Below are positions 25,101 through 36,546 of a stretch of 64,000 nucleotides of DNA, in pieces; the first letter of the stretch is position 1, and every line of letters begins with the position of its first letter. The notes beneath the pieces are model-generated. The model saw only the letters and a program-made list of their open reading frames with translations. It made no database searches and had not been told where the DNA came from. The stretch lies in assembly GCF_000002425.4 (NCBI RefSeq), contig NC_037265.1:13810510-13874509 (forward strand), given 5' to 3'. Position numbers and translations under genes: made by a program. The DNA is from Physcomitrium patens (lineage: Eukaryota; Streptophyta; Bryopsida; Funariales; Funariaceae).

Positions 25101-26460
25101 TCTTTTAAATCTCATAATACTTTTAAATTTGAATCTAAAAATAATTTACTTTATCTTGAAGATTGCTTATATGTTCTAAAAGATGAAGTAGAATTATGTA
25201 TTTTTTAAGCTTGTTATGACTTTCGAACAATACTTTGGAGCTAATATCCAAAGATTTTTGGTGGCATCAAATGTGAAAGGCAGTTAAAAACTTTATACAA
25301 TCATGTGATAATTATTCAATATCAAAAACTTCTTGTTATTGACCTTATAGACTTCTTCACCTATTACCAATACCTAAACAACCATAGACTTTTATTTTTA
25401 TGGATTTTATCACAAATTTTTTTATTTCAAGTTTACAAGATTTTATATTTGTGATTATAGATTATTTCACCTAAATAGTATATTTTGTATCATATACAAA
25501 ATCTATTATAAGTATAAAAATATATCAAAACTTAATTTTACATAGACAATAAGATATGATTACTTTGTTGTAATAACAAGACTATTTGCCTTTATAACAA
25601 ATTGAATTATTGTAGATTTGGATAATTTTTTATTTATAAATAATTCAATCTAATTGCTTATAATTTATATCCATCAAAGTCTATAAAGATCCATCTTATA
25701 TTCTATGTATCTCTTTTTGAGCTATATAAGACTATAGATATATCAAGAGGAAGATAAAATACTACTTTTTTTTACATAAGCAGATAATAATCAAGAATTT
25801 GAGATAAAAGAAATCTTAAAATTAAGGAAGCATCAAAATAGATTAGATTATCTTATTCATTGACAAAAATATGATAATAGTAAACATTCATAGCAGCCAA
25901 TCAAGAATCTTGCAAATACAATAAAGAAAATGGATGCTTTTTGTTAATAATATCAATGAAAACCAAGATGTAGAATAACAAATCTTTGGTATAAAAGAAA
26001 CTAGATTTAATGAAGATTGTATTCTATATTCTATTTTTATTTATAATTTTTATGTATTTATAGTGCTAATAAAATCAAGAATCAATAACCAACAAATTAA
26101 ACTAAAGAGCTATCATTTACTAAATTACTAAATGAAATATTACGATTATAATAACCTTCTGGACGATATAATAGAAATAAAGAATCTTAAAAATGACATA
26201 TTTTTCCTTGAATAGATAGTAAAATATAATATGTTTGAAATAACAACCTTAAAAGAGAATTTCAATATTTGGTGGTATTAAGAGAGGTAAGAGATACCAT
26301 TGATAGTATTTTAAATGTTGTATTTGAAAGGAGTTACAAAGATCTCAATAATGATCAAATATTGGGGTAGTCTTCTTGCCTTGGTATGGGATATTATTGA
26401 TGGTTAAGATGACCTATTAACCACCTTTGAATAAAACAAAGAATAAAATATGTAGCAAAT
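22110..26460 (+). pseudogene. gag-pol remains of old gypsy element
   Basis: After the nested insertion the older element resumes with the gag C-terminal part, then protease, reverse transcriptase, RNase H and integrase traces in the normal gypsy order on the plus strand. Short recognisable words include LATIKEHIDKNLAKNF before the polymerase and a YFEYNVM-like block in it. The sequence is extremely AT-rich and broken in very many places. Longer open stretches at 22556-22795 and 22975-23331 fall in the gag and protease parts and are not genes. Confidence 0.75.
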
Positions 26461-26466
26461 TCAATT

Positions 26467-26924
26467 TGTCACATTTTTGACTTATTGCAAAGCTTTTTAA
26501 AAGTTTCATAGATATAGATTTGACTTTAGACATGTTTATAGTTGATTGGTAGATAAAAAACTTAGCCAATAAATTAATGATGTATCATAGGTATTGATAG
26601 CTTGTAATACAAACTAATCATGTGGCGCACGTGTAAGAAACTTATCTTGCACTTTAAATATATGTCTTACAAATTGGACACATGTTAGAGGTCCTATAGA
26701 ATATTATCATATATCACTTAGTTAGTTAATATATATGAAGCTTTCTTCATTCTTGCCAATGCCTTTCTAGACTTTAGTCTTATTTTAAGAATCTCTAATC
26801 TTCTTGTCTTTGACAATAGTCATTCTATTTTGAGTATTATATTAATTATAAGTAAATATCTATTATTTTTGAGTGATTTTAGAAAATATTGAGGTTTAAT
26901 TTTTTGTAATTTATATCTTTGAAA
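26467..26924 (+). repeat. 3' LTR of old gypsy element (family A)
   Basis: 458 bp, shorter than the other copies and apparently missing a piece near its start. It shares the GCAAAGCTTTTTA, GTTGATTGGTAG and TATATCTTTGA landmarks with the family. The integrase remains end just upstream. Confidence 0.7.
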
Positions 26925-27438
26925 AAAAATTATTTTAAACAAATATATATATAAAAAAACTAATATAATTATATCTTTATTCTATTTTTTTCTAATCTAT
27001 TAATATTATATTAATAATATTAAAAAAATTAGAAATATTTATTTATTTTTTTATACTTCAATTTTTATTAAATATTAATTAACTATTATACTTATATATA
27101 GATAATATTTTTATTAATTTAAATATTTTAAAGAATTATTCAATTTAATAAATTAAAATAGCTTTAATTAAAACTAAGATGAAAAGACTTATTAAACAAA
27201 GTTTTTTGTTAAATATGGCCATCTTGTATTAAATTAGGCTCCAGTTTTGTTTTACAAGTTTTTTGCATTGTCTTTGTTTAATATCTAAATATAATCACTT
27301 GAGTTATTATTTCTATTTATTTTTGATGTTGATACTTTGCTATTAATAATTTTGTTGTATTTAATTTTAAGATACAAATTTATAATACAAAATATCTTAG
27401 TTCTATTGTATCAATTTAATTTAAATCTTTTGATTCTT

Positions 27439-27501
<63 letters not shown>

Positions 27502-28324
27502 TTATTATCCAAACCTTGCTAATACAATATTATTATTACTTATTATTAATTCTTTTTTTTTTTCAATTATAATAATAAAACCTACTTCAAACATACTAGA
27601 TCTAATTATGTTTAAACATTTTTCTAACCATAGCCTTGTGTAACACTTATATTCCATTATTAATGAAGTTCTAGTTTTAAATTCTTATTATACCAATATT
27701 TTGGATTATTTATAAAATAATTTTATTTCATATTTTATTTATTTTATTTAAAATATCATAAGATTTAAATAGTAAAGATGTTTGTGATAATAATAGACTC
27801 AATAGTAATAATTAAAAACATATTTATACAAAGTATTTTTTAAAATTTTAATGTAAAACATTTAGAAATAAATCTTAAGTTTAATGTTTTATTAACCATA
27901 AGCAAATAGTATAGCTCTTACATAGCAATTATTTTATTTATTTCATTTCTTATATTATCTTGTGATACATCAAAGTTTTATCAAAAAAATAATTTGTTTA
28001 GAATATTAATATATAACTAGATTCTGTAATTTTATAAATAATAATTAAAACTAATTTAAAATATAAAATTAATATAAAAATTATTAAATTTAAAATATAA
28101 AACTAATTAAATTTTAATTTTAATTTTTAAATTTTAATTTTAATTTTTAATTTTTAATTTTTAAAATAAAAAATATTATCATTTTTGTCATATATTTTTG
28201 CTATGATAACTTTATAATCACAAAGCCTTTATGAATTTGAATATATTCTAATAATAATTTTATTTCGTATTATATTAGTAATAGTTAGATTTATAATTAA
28301 ATATTTAATAAAACTTAGATATTT

Positions 28325-28366
<42 letters not shown>

Positions 28367-29546
28367 TTTTTTTTAAATTAGTTTTTTTTAAAATAATAAA
28401 TGGTGAATATGTTCTGCAATGCATCAAAAAAACATAATTCTAGCATAGATTAAAATTGTCCTTTTTAGATAGAATGAGAATTATTATAAAAAAATATAAA
28501 TATTTTTATAATCTATCTTAAGATGATAGTGCCACATCAAATTCTAACGTCAATTACAATATTTAGATTCAAATCCTCAAGAAAACTTTTAAGATTAAAA
28601 TACATAAGTTTAGGGTTTGACCATCTTAAATGATACGGATACTTTTGTTATTAAATTTGAAAATAAATATTAATAATATTTTTTTATTAAAAATATTTTT
28701 TTATTAAAAATAAATAATAAATTTTTTATTGAAAAAATATTCTTTAAAACATATTATTAATAATTTTTTAATTTATGTGCATACTTCTTATTATGCTTTT
28801 AAGTGCCTGAGTAACTTTTATATATTTTTAAAAATATATAATAAAAATGATTATATTTATTTAAAAAATAATTAATAATTAATAATAAAAATACATAAAT
28901 AAATCTTATGTTCATCTACTCCTATCATAAATTTGTTCTTAAAATTATAAAATTGTAATTTTTTAAAAAATAAATTTTATTCTATCATTTAGTATCTTAA
29001 TTTATATGTTTTTTTTGGTATTTATAATAATTTTTTGAATAAAAATAATATATCTCAATTTTTTATAATAGGATGTATAAAAAATATTATCTAACTATTA
29101 AAATTTTTAAATTACACAAAAAATTATAGTACTTTGAATATACATCAACATCAATAAATAACTATATATATGTATATATGTATATATCTTACTGTTTTTA
29201 ATGATATATTTTTATTTATGTATTTAACTATAAATAATTTTTATTTTTAAAATCTTAGTGATAATAAAGTTTATTAGTTTTTATAGTATATGTTGGATAA
29301 GGTTATTGTTACTATGTGTGTGTATCTTTTTCTTTTTTGTGCATTCATAATGACAAGAGTATCATTGTATTGTAGATATATCTAATTCTTATTTATCTAT
29401 TTATTTATTTTTAAAAATAGAGATTAAGAATAGAAGAAGAATTTTTTAAAAAAAGGTGATTTTATGCATTTATATAATTGTGATGTGAGTATGTATATCT
29501 GAGTTTAAAATTTTTTATGAAATTGAAGAGTGTTTTGAATGTCACC

Positions 29547-29587
<41 letters not shown>

Positions 29588-30260
29588 TTAAAGCATAAAC
29601 CTCTTGTAAAATTAAAGTTTTATATTTTATTCTTATGTTCACTTACCAAATAAAATACAAGATTAAATTTTTCTAACTTAAGTTTCTATATATAATTTGA
29701 TTAAAAGCTCAAATAATAATTTTATAATTTATTGAAGGCTTGTATATAAACCATCTAAAATCAAAAAAATTAAATGGTCAAACTAATAGTACTAGGTAGA
29801 TTAGATAAATTACAAAAATAGTAAAACATTATCAAAATTTTACCAATTAAACAAGTAAATGTCAAAAAATCACAAGATAAATGGATGATGGAGGTATTAA
29901 CTCTATTTTATAGAAATTGATGTCATAATTGTAATAGTGTAAAGGAAAAAAAATAGAAAAGGTATTGTGAAATATAAGAATTGTAAAGATTTAATTAAAT
30001 AAGATGTAAAAAACTATATTTTTTAGATTAATTTAAGTTATTTAATTTTTGTATATATTTATAAGATATATATATATATATATATATATTTTAAGAATGT
30101 TAAATAGAACAAAAAATTTACTAAATTTATCCACCCATCCTAACCATCATGAAAATAAAATTAACCACTAGATTCATTTTTCCACTACTAAATCCAAAAC
30201 CATTGAAAATCAACCACATTCATCATGATTATTATATTTTTTTATCATGGATAAGTCCAT
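26925..30260. other. AT-rich intergenic DNA with long (TA)n tract
   Basis: AT-rich sequence without readable genes or transposon proteins. It contains the roughly 59-bp (TA)n tract at 27442-27500, others near 28328-28362 and 29552-29583, and short TTTTAA-type tandem runs near 28110-28160. It ends where composition becomes balanced at about 30340. Confidence 0.6.
27442..27500. repeat. (AT)n microsatellite, about 59 bp
   Basis: One of the longest uninterrupted AT tracts in the window, with no other sequence in it. Confidence 0.95.
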
Positions 30261-30339
30261 TTAGTAAAAACCTGGGTCTATATAACATTCCCCTATATAT
30301 TCATTAATATGAACAGCATATAAGCAGTATACAATAAAT

Positions 30340-30880
30340 TTTCCAACATAGCTACTAGAAACATTTTACAAGACGATATTCAAAACCACATACGAACAAA
30401 TGCTTTCGCTCACACGCATCGACATAGAAATCAGACAACAACGATGAGTATGACGACGACAAATTTATCGTCGTGCGGTCCGTGCGTTCGTCGGTGGGAG
30501 CGCCGCGGTGAGTGGCAGAGCAGTGAAGCCATGGAAGTGGGAAGCAAAGCCATCGCCGCGAGCAACGCGAGCAGCAAATCGGAGCCGACATGCATGGATT
30601 TCCAAACGAGGGAGGGAGGGATGCCGCTCCACTTACGTCGTCGTCTCGATTCTGCATGTGCAATCCTACACACCCGACGTCGCAACACAGTCTGGATCAT
30701 GACGCAGGGACCCCCGATTGTCTGGATCATGATCCAGACTGTGTTCAAGTAATGGGTTTCGTAGTGAATCACCTAAAGAGCTGTATAGACTTTTGAGCTT
30801 ATCCTTCCTGTAAGAAAAATATATCCTTGAAAGCTATGCTTCCGGCTTGAAAACTTTACCCGCATTCTAAATTGTCTTGT
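30340..30880. other. Balanced segment 5' of receptor-kinase pseudogene
   Basis: GC-rich by local standards, with overlapping open frames on both strands (about 100 residues each) and no recognised domain. On the minus strand ATG 30595 starts a 54-residue frame with a signal-peptide-like front (MHVGSDLLLALLAAMALL), which ends soon after in hydrophobic low complexity. The expected upstream LRR exons of the pseudogene are not here, so this DNA may have replaced them. Nothing is assigned. Confidence 0.35.
30684..30745. repeat. 19-bp perfect inverted repeat
   Basis: AACACAGTCTGGATCATGA at 30684-30702 is exactly reverse-complemented at 30727-30745, leaving a 24-base loop. The half-unit GTCTGGATCATGA also recurs directly near 30720. 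This could be a foldback end or a transcribed hairpin. No gene is attached. Confidence 0.85.
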
Positions 30881-30945
30881 GGACATGAATCAGATCCTTG
30901 TAGCGAGGGTCATGTCTTGGTTAATGAATTTTTTTAGCAGTGCAG

Positions 30946-33430
30946 GAAATTATCGGACAATGATCTGGATGGCGCTCTGCCCCAAAGAATACTATCTTCG
31001 TTCGATGACGTTTCGTAAGTGTGCACCGTTGTTTATGAAATTGAAGGACAACTCTGCGTTCCAACTTCTTTTCATTTTCTGCCGTTGCGGAAGAATCAAA
31101 TAGAGGGGTTTGGGTCTAATCCTGACCCATGACAAGGATTTAAGGGTTAAGCTATATTTCGAACCTACGCTCTGGTGTAGGTTGGTGGGAAACGAAAAAC
31201 TGTGTGGATATCCAACAAACTGTCGATCTTCATTTGAGGTTGCATAGGCTTCTCCAGGTACATAAACTGAAATGGACAAGTTGTTTTCAGACTTCTAACA
31301 GACAAGCATAGGAACTGCGTACAACATGTTAGTCATGATCTAACATAAAAGAATTTTTCACAAATGAATCTACATTGTTGTGGATCATAACAGACACAAA
31401 TGGTTTGCATCGCATGCCTCCTTACAAAATGCCACATTTTCGACTCCGACAATCAAGAAAAGCACATAACTAAGTGCCAATTACAGCGGAATTCGCTATC
31501 AAATAAAATCACTCTTAGAACACCTTCACAGCTTTGTTCAATTTCTAAGTTAAAGATGTAGCAATGTGATGAGCAAGCGCAGATCGTTTGAAGACGAATT
31601 TATAACATTAAACGTGGAGGTATTTCAACGGACAATCCCAGCAACGATAGAGGAAACGAATTGAGCGCTGGGATGATCGCTGCTATCTGCGTTGCTGCAT
31701 TTGTGGTGAGTAAAAGTATTCTCTTCTCGATTTGGTACTGCCGGCGGAAGAAGATTAGGAGCTATTGCGAAGTGAAATTATAAGGTAAGGAGAATGGTTC
31801 AGTTTGTTTTCACTGAAGAACGGCGTTGTGTCCTTTTTCTGTAACATGGGAAGCCAATGGAACCAGCTGCAGAGATCGTTCGCCTTACTGGGATCTGACC
31901 CGTAGTTTTTTAATTTGCACAGGCGGGAGAATGATAATGTTCCAGCTAACGGGGCAAGCGACTCCTCTAGCGAAAGCTATTCTCCGAAAAGTGGAGAAGC
32001 TCAAACCGCAGGACATCATTGGTAGTGGAGGCTATGGCACAGTTTACAAGTTAGTCTTGGATGACTTGTCCGCGTTCGCTGTGAAGAAACTCACCAGGGG
32101 CGTACTGGAACGTGACCAAGGGTTTGAGCGAGAGCTGCAAACCTTGATAGACATAAGTCATAGAAATCTATTGACGTTGCGAGGGTACTATAGCGCACCC
32201 CAGATTAACATATTTATCTACGACCTGATGCGGAATGTCAATCTAGATTTCGTGCTGCATGGTAGACACCATCAGCTATTTCTCCTGTAATGTGTTCATA
32301 ACTTGCTGGTTGGGACTTAATTTTGAAGAACTCAAGTTTTTCTGTATTAGAGGCCTTTCAGGGGAACAGATTTACGTGTTGGTTGACGTTAAATTAATGA
32401 ATATTATTGGTGTCGTAGAGCACGCAAGCCGGAATGAGGATCCTATCAACTGGGGATTGCGCCTTCGAATTGCGTTAGGTGTTGCCAGAGGATTGAGTTG
32501 CTTGCACTACGATTGCGTTCCCCACATTATCCATCGCGACATCGAGTGTAGCAACATTCTTCTGGATGAGTATATGGAGGCCCACGTTGGGGACTTCGGG
32601 CTTGCAAAATTCGTAAGCCCTGAGAAAACCCATGTGACCACCATGGCTGCAGGAACTTTCCGATACTTGCCTCCAGGGTAAGAAACAACTAAGGGTGTCG
32701 AAAATGCTCACATTTGACTTTATCGAAAGAAACAGGTTCGATTTCTTTTTCTACTTAGATATGTCTAGCCATTATATTTTTATGCGTTATGTTCCTCTCT
32801 TACCGTCGTCGATGGTGTCAAAATTCGACTTGAAGAGTATTTGGAAACTGGGAAAATCACAGAAAAAGGCGATGTGTACGGCTTTGTAGTGCTTCTTGAG
32901 CTTTTGACTGGAAAGCGCCCCAACGATGATGATTTCCGGGACTACAATTTCATCATAGTTCAATGGGTGAGCGACTCAGACAGCTCTAAAATATTGACAA
33001 ACTCTTCCATGGTAATCCATCTGAAAAGCTTGCCAACTTGCACAGTCAGATTCCTTTCCAGTTTGTGTTCACATGTCAAACTAAATACGTCCTGTTTACT
33101 TTCACCCTAGATTATGCTCAATCCACAACATTACGTCACAATTCTCCATGTCATCCTTTTAATCTTCAATAGAGGCACCCAGAGGTTCTTCATTAAATCT
33201 CACCAAAGGGTAGAACAAGTATCCTAGGTGCACAGCTGCCGTTATTAGTATACTAAAAGTATACAACCTTTCTCGAGTCCTTCGAAGGGCGAACCTAAGT
33301 AATCAACCAGGTGATATGATTGAAGGAATCCCAAATTCTATAAGATTTTCGACGAGTTCAGGTCCTGAAACAGCTGAGATTGGGTCCATGGTGATGGAGG
33401 TTCTGAATCACGAGTGGCCGAGGGAGTAGA
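30946..33430 (+). pseudogene. LRR receptor-like kinase pseudogene, FEI-like, 5'-truncated
   Basis: Exons match the intact gene at 36547 in order and phase. They are one 69-bp LRR exon (30946-31014, LSDNDLDGALPQ), the post-LRR exon with a GN..LCG motif (31181-31257), the membrane exon (31620-31784), the kinase N-lobe (31923-32261; GSGGYGTVYK, AVKK), the kinase core (32419-32677; HRDIECSN, DFGLAK) and a later kinase exon (32836-32966; [10 protein letters not shown]). The earlier LRR exons and signal peptide are missing. In-frame stops lie in the post-LRR exon (31245) and at the end of the membrane exon (31781). The donor after YLPP (32678) sits one base beyond the phase needed to rejoin EYLETGK. 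The C-lobe end is barely recognisable (33366-33429). The catalytic-loop lysine is Glu (GAG, 32544). It is a dead tandem duplicate. Confidence 0.85.
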
Positions 33431-33434
33431 CACA

Positions 33435-34310
33435 TGCACCCAGAAAAGTAGGCAGCCTTAACTTGGCAGAACTGCAGAGCTAGTCCACAAGCACCCTTGC
33501 AAAGTATAAAATTCTTTTTGGCATGATGTCGATCTAGTTTAAGAGCTCGACAAAACGGATCTTTTTGAACTTTTGGTGGTTCACATAGCGCACGGTTGCC
33601 TGTCGCTGGCCAATGTTTCCATTCCCATATCCTGCGACCAGCACATCCCAGGCTCCGAATTAGATAAGCCCCATTGAGCCTTCATTAAACTTCAACTCAA
33701 CATTTCTGACACTACGTGTCGCTGAAATGAGGGCGGATGAGAAACGCAGAGTCGAATGAAATCGAAACGGAAGCGCCTACGGTGGCGAGAGCCAGTTTCA
33801 GCCAGTTCCAGCCAATTAGAATAGAAAAAACACCCACGAACATCGTCTGAGGGGGGGCTCGGCCTGCGCGCGAGCTGGACGGCGTTGGCTGCCTTTCAAG
33901 AAGAATCTCGAGCGTTGTCAGTTTCGGCCCCAAAGAAGAAACTGCTACTTTCTAACGAGGAGGCTTCGCAAGAACCTTCTGGGCCCCAGGATCTGATCCC
34001 CAGCAGAATAAAGTGAAACTTTTTTCTGAATCATGTGTGACTCAGAAGAATTCCGTGGTGTAGGGTCTGCACTCTACAGTGCAATCCATTGACATTGATG
34101 GCCCACAGAGGAACTCGCCCACGGCAGCACCAGCAGCAATCGTGTGGCCCCAATGCGGCGAACAAAACGTGTTGGCTGCCAACACCCCGTCCTTGGAAAT
34201 GGATACCTCATCACCGGATCATACATGGAAACTTTGATTGTATGACAACAAGTTTCTTGATGTATTGTTATATTCCAAACATTCTGTTTATTTTTTAAAA
34301 TATAAGTCAA
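33435..34310. other. Balanced intergenic DNA, nothing identified
   Basis: Composition is moderate and short frames occur on both strands (for example 33712-33933 minus and 34089-34298 plus), but none has a recognisable motif. It contains a short duplicated CAGCCAGTT/CAGCCAATT motif near 33795-33820. It may be 3' flank of the kinase pseudogene. Confidence 0.45.
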
Positions 34311-34411
34311 TTGTCACACAATTTTGATTTCATAAATGGCATAACATAAGTCTTGCTGACCAAATTTATTGGGCTACAGTTAAGATTATACCTACAACTC
34401 ATTTGCATATT

Positions 34412-34449
<38 letters not shown>

Positions 34450-35575
34450 AAGTAAATAAAAGTAAGAAAGTGTTATTTCTAAAATTACGGATCATTATAA
34501 TTTAAACTTAATTGACAAATTTGTAATGTGGTAGGAACAAACTATTATCCATGTCCAAGATTTTAAAATTGCATTACTTTGACATAAACTTAATTTTTCT
34601 TAGAAGATGTTACCAATTTAGAATTTATTATTTATTATAAATGGGTGTTTTTTCAGAGAATATATATATGCATATATGTTTCTAAAAATGGAATGTAGTT
34701 CTTTAGATGAGAAGGTCATTAAAATTCATACCTTTTATTCTAGGATGTCATTTGAATCATAGTAATCTATATATAAAAAAGTTGATAATCCTGTATACTA
34801 TTTTTTATTATTTAATAATCACTTTATAACTCCTTAATTACGTTTTTTTTGTTTATTGATTTACTCTTTGAAAACTAATATGTGAATCGATTAAATTATA
34901 CATTGTACAATATGAACTACTACTGAAATCTTTGATTGTCAAGAGAAACAATATATTAAAAGAAATCATATTTTAAGGTAATTTCTTTCTAGTTTCTAAA
35001 CAGTCTTATTTCTCTAAATGACTACTTTCTCATTTTTATTTTGTAGGTGTTAGCCTCATAAAATGGGGGGTGGAAAATCACCAAAAAAATCACACCATAA
35101 CTATAGGATTTCAAAGGTGAATCCAGCAAAATATTGAACTCGTTTTTGTTTTTGTTTTGTTTTGTTTTTTTTTTTTTAATGTATTCAAAAAAAAAATTTG
35201 ATTATAGAGAATATAGATCAGAGATGTGCATTGATGAATCAGAGCAACATACTACATGATACCTGCTAAACATGACATGACAACAATTTTTTTCTTTCAT
35301 AAGGGGCACAATGAGCTCATTCATCCATGATTTTTTTTTTATTAACATGGGATAGTTTTCACCTCCCATTTCCCCGAAGAAATCTTCTATATGTTAGGTC
35401 CACAATTTCCTCCATATCACCTCCCCATCCATTTCCATCCTCTCACCTTCACCAAGCAATGAATCCTTTAGCCAAGAGATGTTATATAAAAATTATTAAT
35501 ATACACATATCGCAGCACAAATTTTGAGGAAGAGAATCTTAGTAATGGCCACGAGTGTGTAACTCGAGCCCCACG
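34310..35575. other. AT-rich spacer, nothing identified
   Basis: AT-rich spacer with a (TA)n tract at about 34415-34446 and T-rich runs near 35140-35180. No gene or element was recognised. Confidence 0.6.
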
Positions 35576-35579
35576 ATGC

Positions 35580-36546
35580 CGTCAACTGACGCAGACGCAG
35601 AGTGACGTGTGTAGGCGGTAGGCATGTCGGATGGGACTACGGCAGGGTACCGCCGTCTGGCACAGATAGCCGCTGACGGCCGTGGACGACCGCCGGCGTT
35701 GAGGAACGCGAGGCGGCGGCGGCGGCGGCAATGGATTGTGGAGTGGTTCTAGGGCTGTGTGCCGCCCACTGCGGCGATGACATGTAGAGGCCTTTTTGGC
35801 CTTCCAAGTGTGCACTCCGTGCGGGCGAGGTCCTCGGCTTTTGCAAATGACCAGGCCCACAGGCGAGATGATGGCTAGACAGATTATTATCGCTGCGCTT
35901 TTGCTGATTTTGCGATTCCTCATCGTTTGGTTAGAGCCACTCGCCGTCCAAATCCATGCCCAAGTGGATTTGGTAGCTTTACTCGGTGACGATCTTCTGC
36001 CTGTTTGTTGTCTGGTAGCTCGATTCTCCCATTCGTTTCTGTTCTTCCGCCTCACGAACGCGCGGTGTTGGGATTACGATACCCAGCTCACTTGAGAATG
36101 ACACTGATTTGGTTAACAATTTTTCGGTGTTGGTGGGATTTATTTTTGCAACTGTTATTGCAGATTGGTTTTGCACTTAGTCGAGGTAGTTGAGCAGGAA
36201 TCGGGTAGGGTGATGTTCGAATTCCAGCTTGAATTTCCGTTGCAGCGGTTATAGCTTCTTTGGGAGCTTCGGATTGAGAATTCTGTGGGACATTGGAGAG
36301 CAGAATATAGGCGGGAATTTCTGATGGGGGATTTTTGGCACTTGGAGTTGATTCTAGACAAAGTTGACTATGTGTTTTTTTTTCGGGCAGAGTTAAGATT
36401 TTGCCGTTAGTGTCTCAGGGAATCGTAAGGTTGGCAGGGTTCTCAGCGAAGACCCTTGGAGACAGCCTTCTATTTGTATGAATGCAAGATTCCAGTAGAA
36501 GCGTAAGAGTTGAAAGTGTTAATTGGTAGTAAAAATTAGGGTTCGG
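35580..36546 (+). promoter_or_regulatory. Probable promoter/leader region of the receptor kinase gene
   Basis: A GC-rich stretch begins abruptly at about 35560 and includes a (GGC)n run at 35712-35730. It lies directly upstream of the kinase start codon at 36547. A 5' leader of several hundred bases is plausible. A plus-strand frame with ATGs at 35847, 35868 and 35871 (82 residues from the first, ending 36095) has a signal-peptide-like stretch (MARQIIIAALLLILRFLIV). It could be an upstream frame, an alternative first exon or chance. Confidence 0.35.

Larger units (their letters stand above)
15050..26924 (+). mobile_element. Old Ty3/gypsy element (family A), broken, split by a nested element
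   Basis: LTRs at 15050-15590 and 26467-26924, of the same family as the solo LTRs, enclose a plus-strand gag-pol region that a 6.08-kb reverse-oriented element interrupts at 16027-22104. Without that insertion and its duplicated target the element is about 5.8 kb, a usual gypsy length. In order, traces of gag, an aspartic protease (about 22970-23400), reverse transcriptase (about 23690-24350), RNase H (about 24560-24830) and integrase (about 24950-26050) can be read. The wording resembles the chromovirus-like branch, but I did not find a chromodomain. It is thoroughly broken (many tens of lesions) and much more AT-rich than the inserted element, so it is clearly the older of the two. Flanking target duplications are not convincing. 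Confidence 0.8.

Noticed and set aside
15045-26930. Target duplication of the old gypsy element
   Set aside because: ATATT on the left has no clear partner in the A-rich right flank, so no duplication is claimed.
35582-36055. 157-codon minus-strand frame upstream of the receptor kinase
   Set aside because: It is rich in Arg, Pro and Ser, includes a poly-Pro run from the GGC repeat, and has no recognisable domain. It is likely a shadow of a GC-rich leader.
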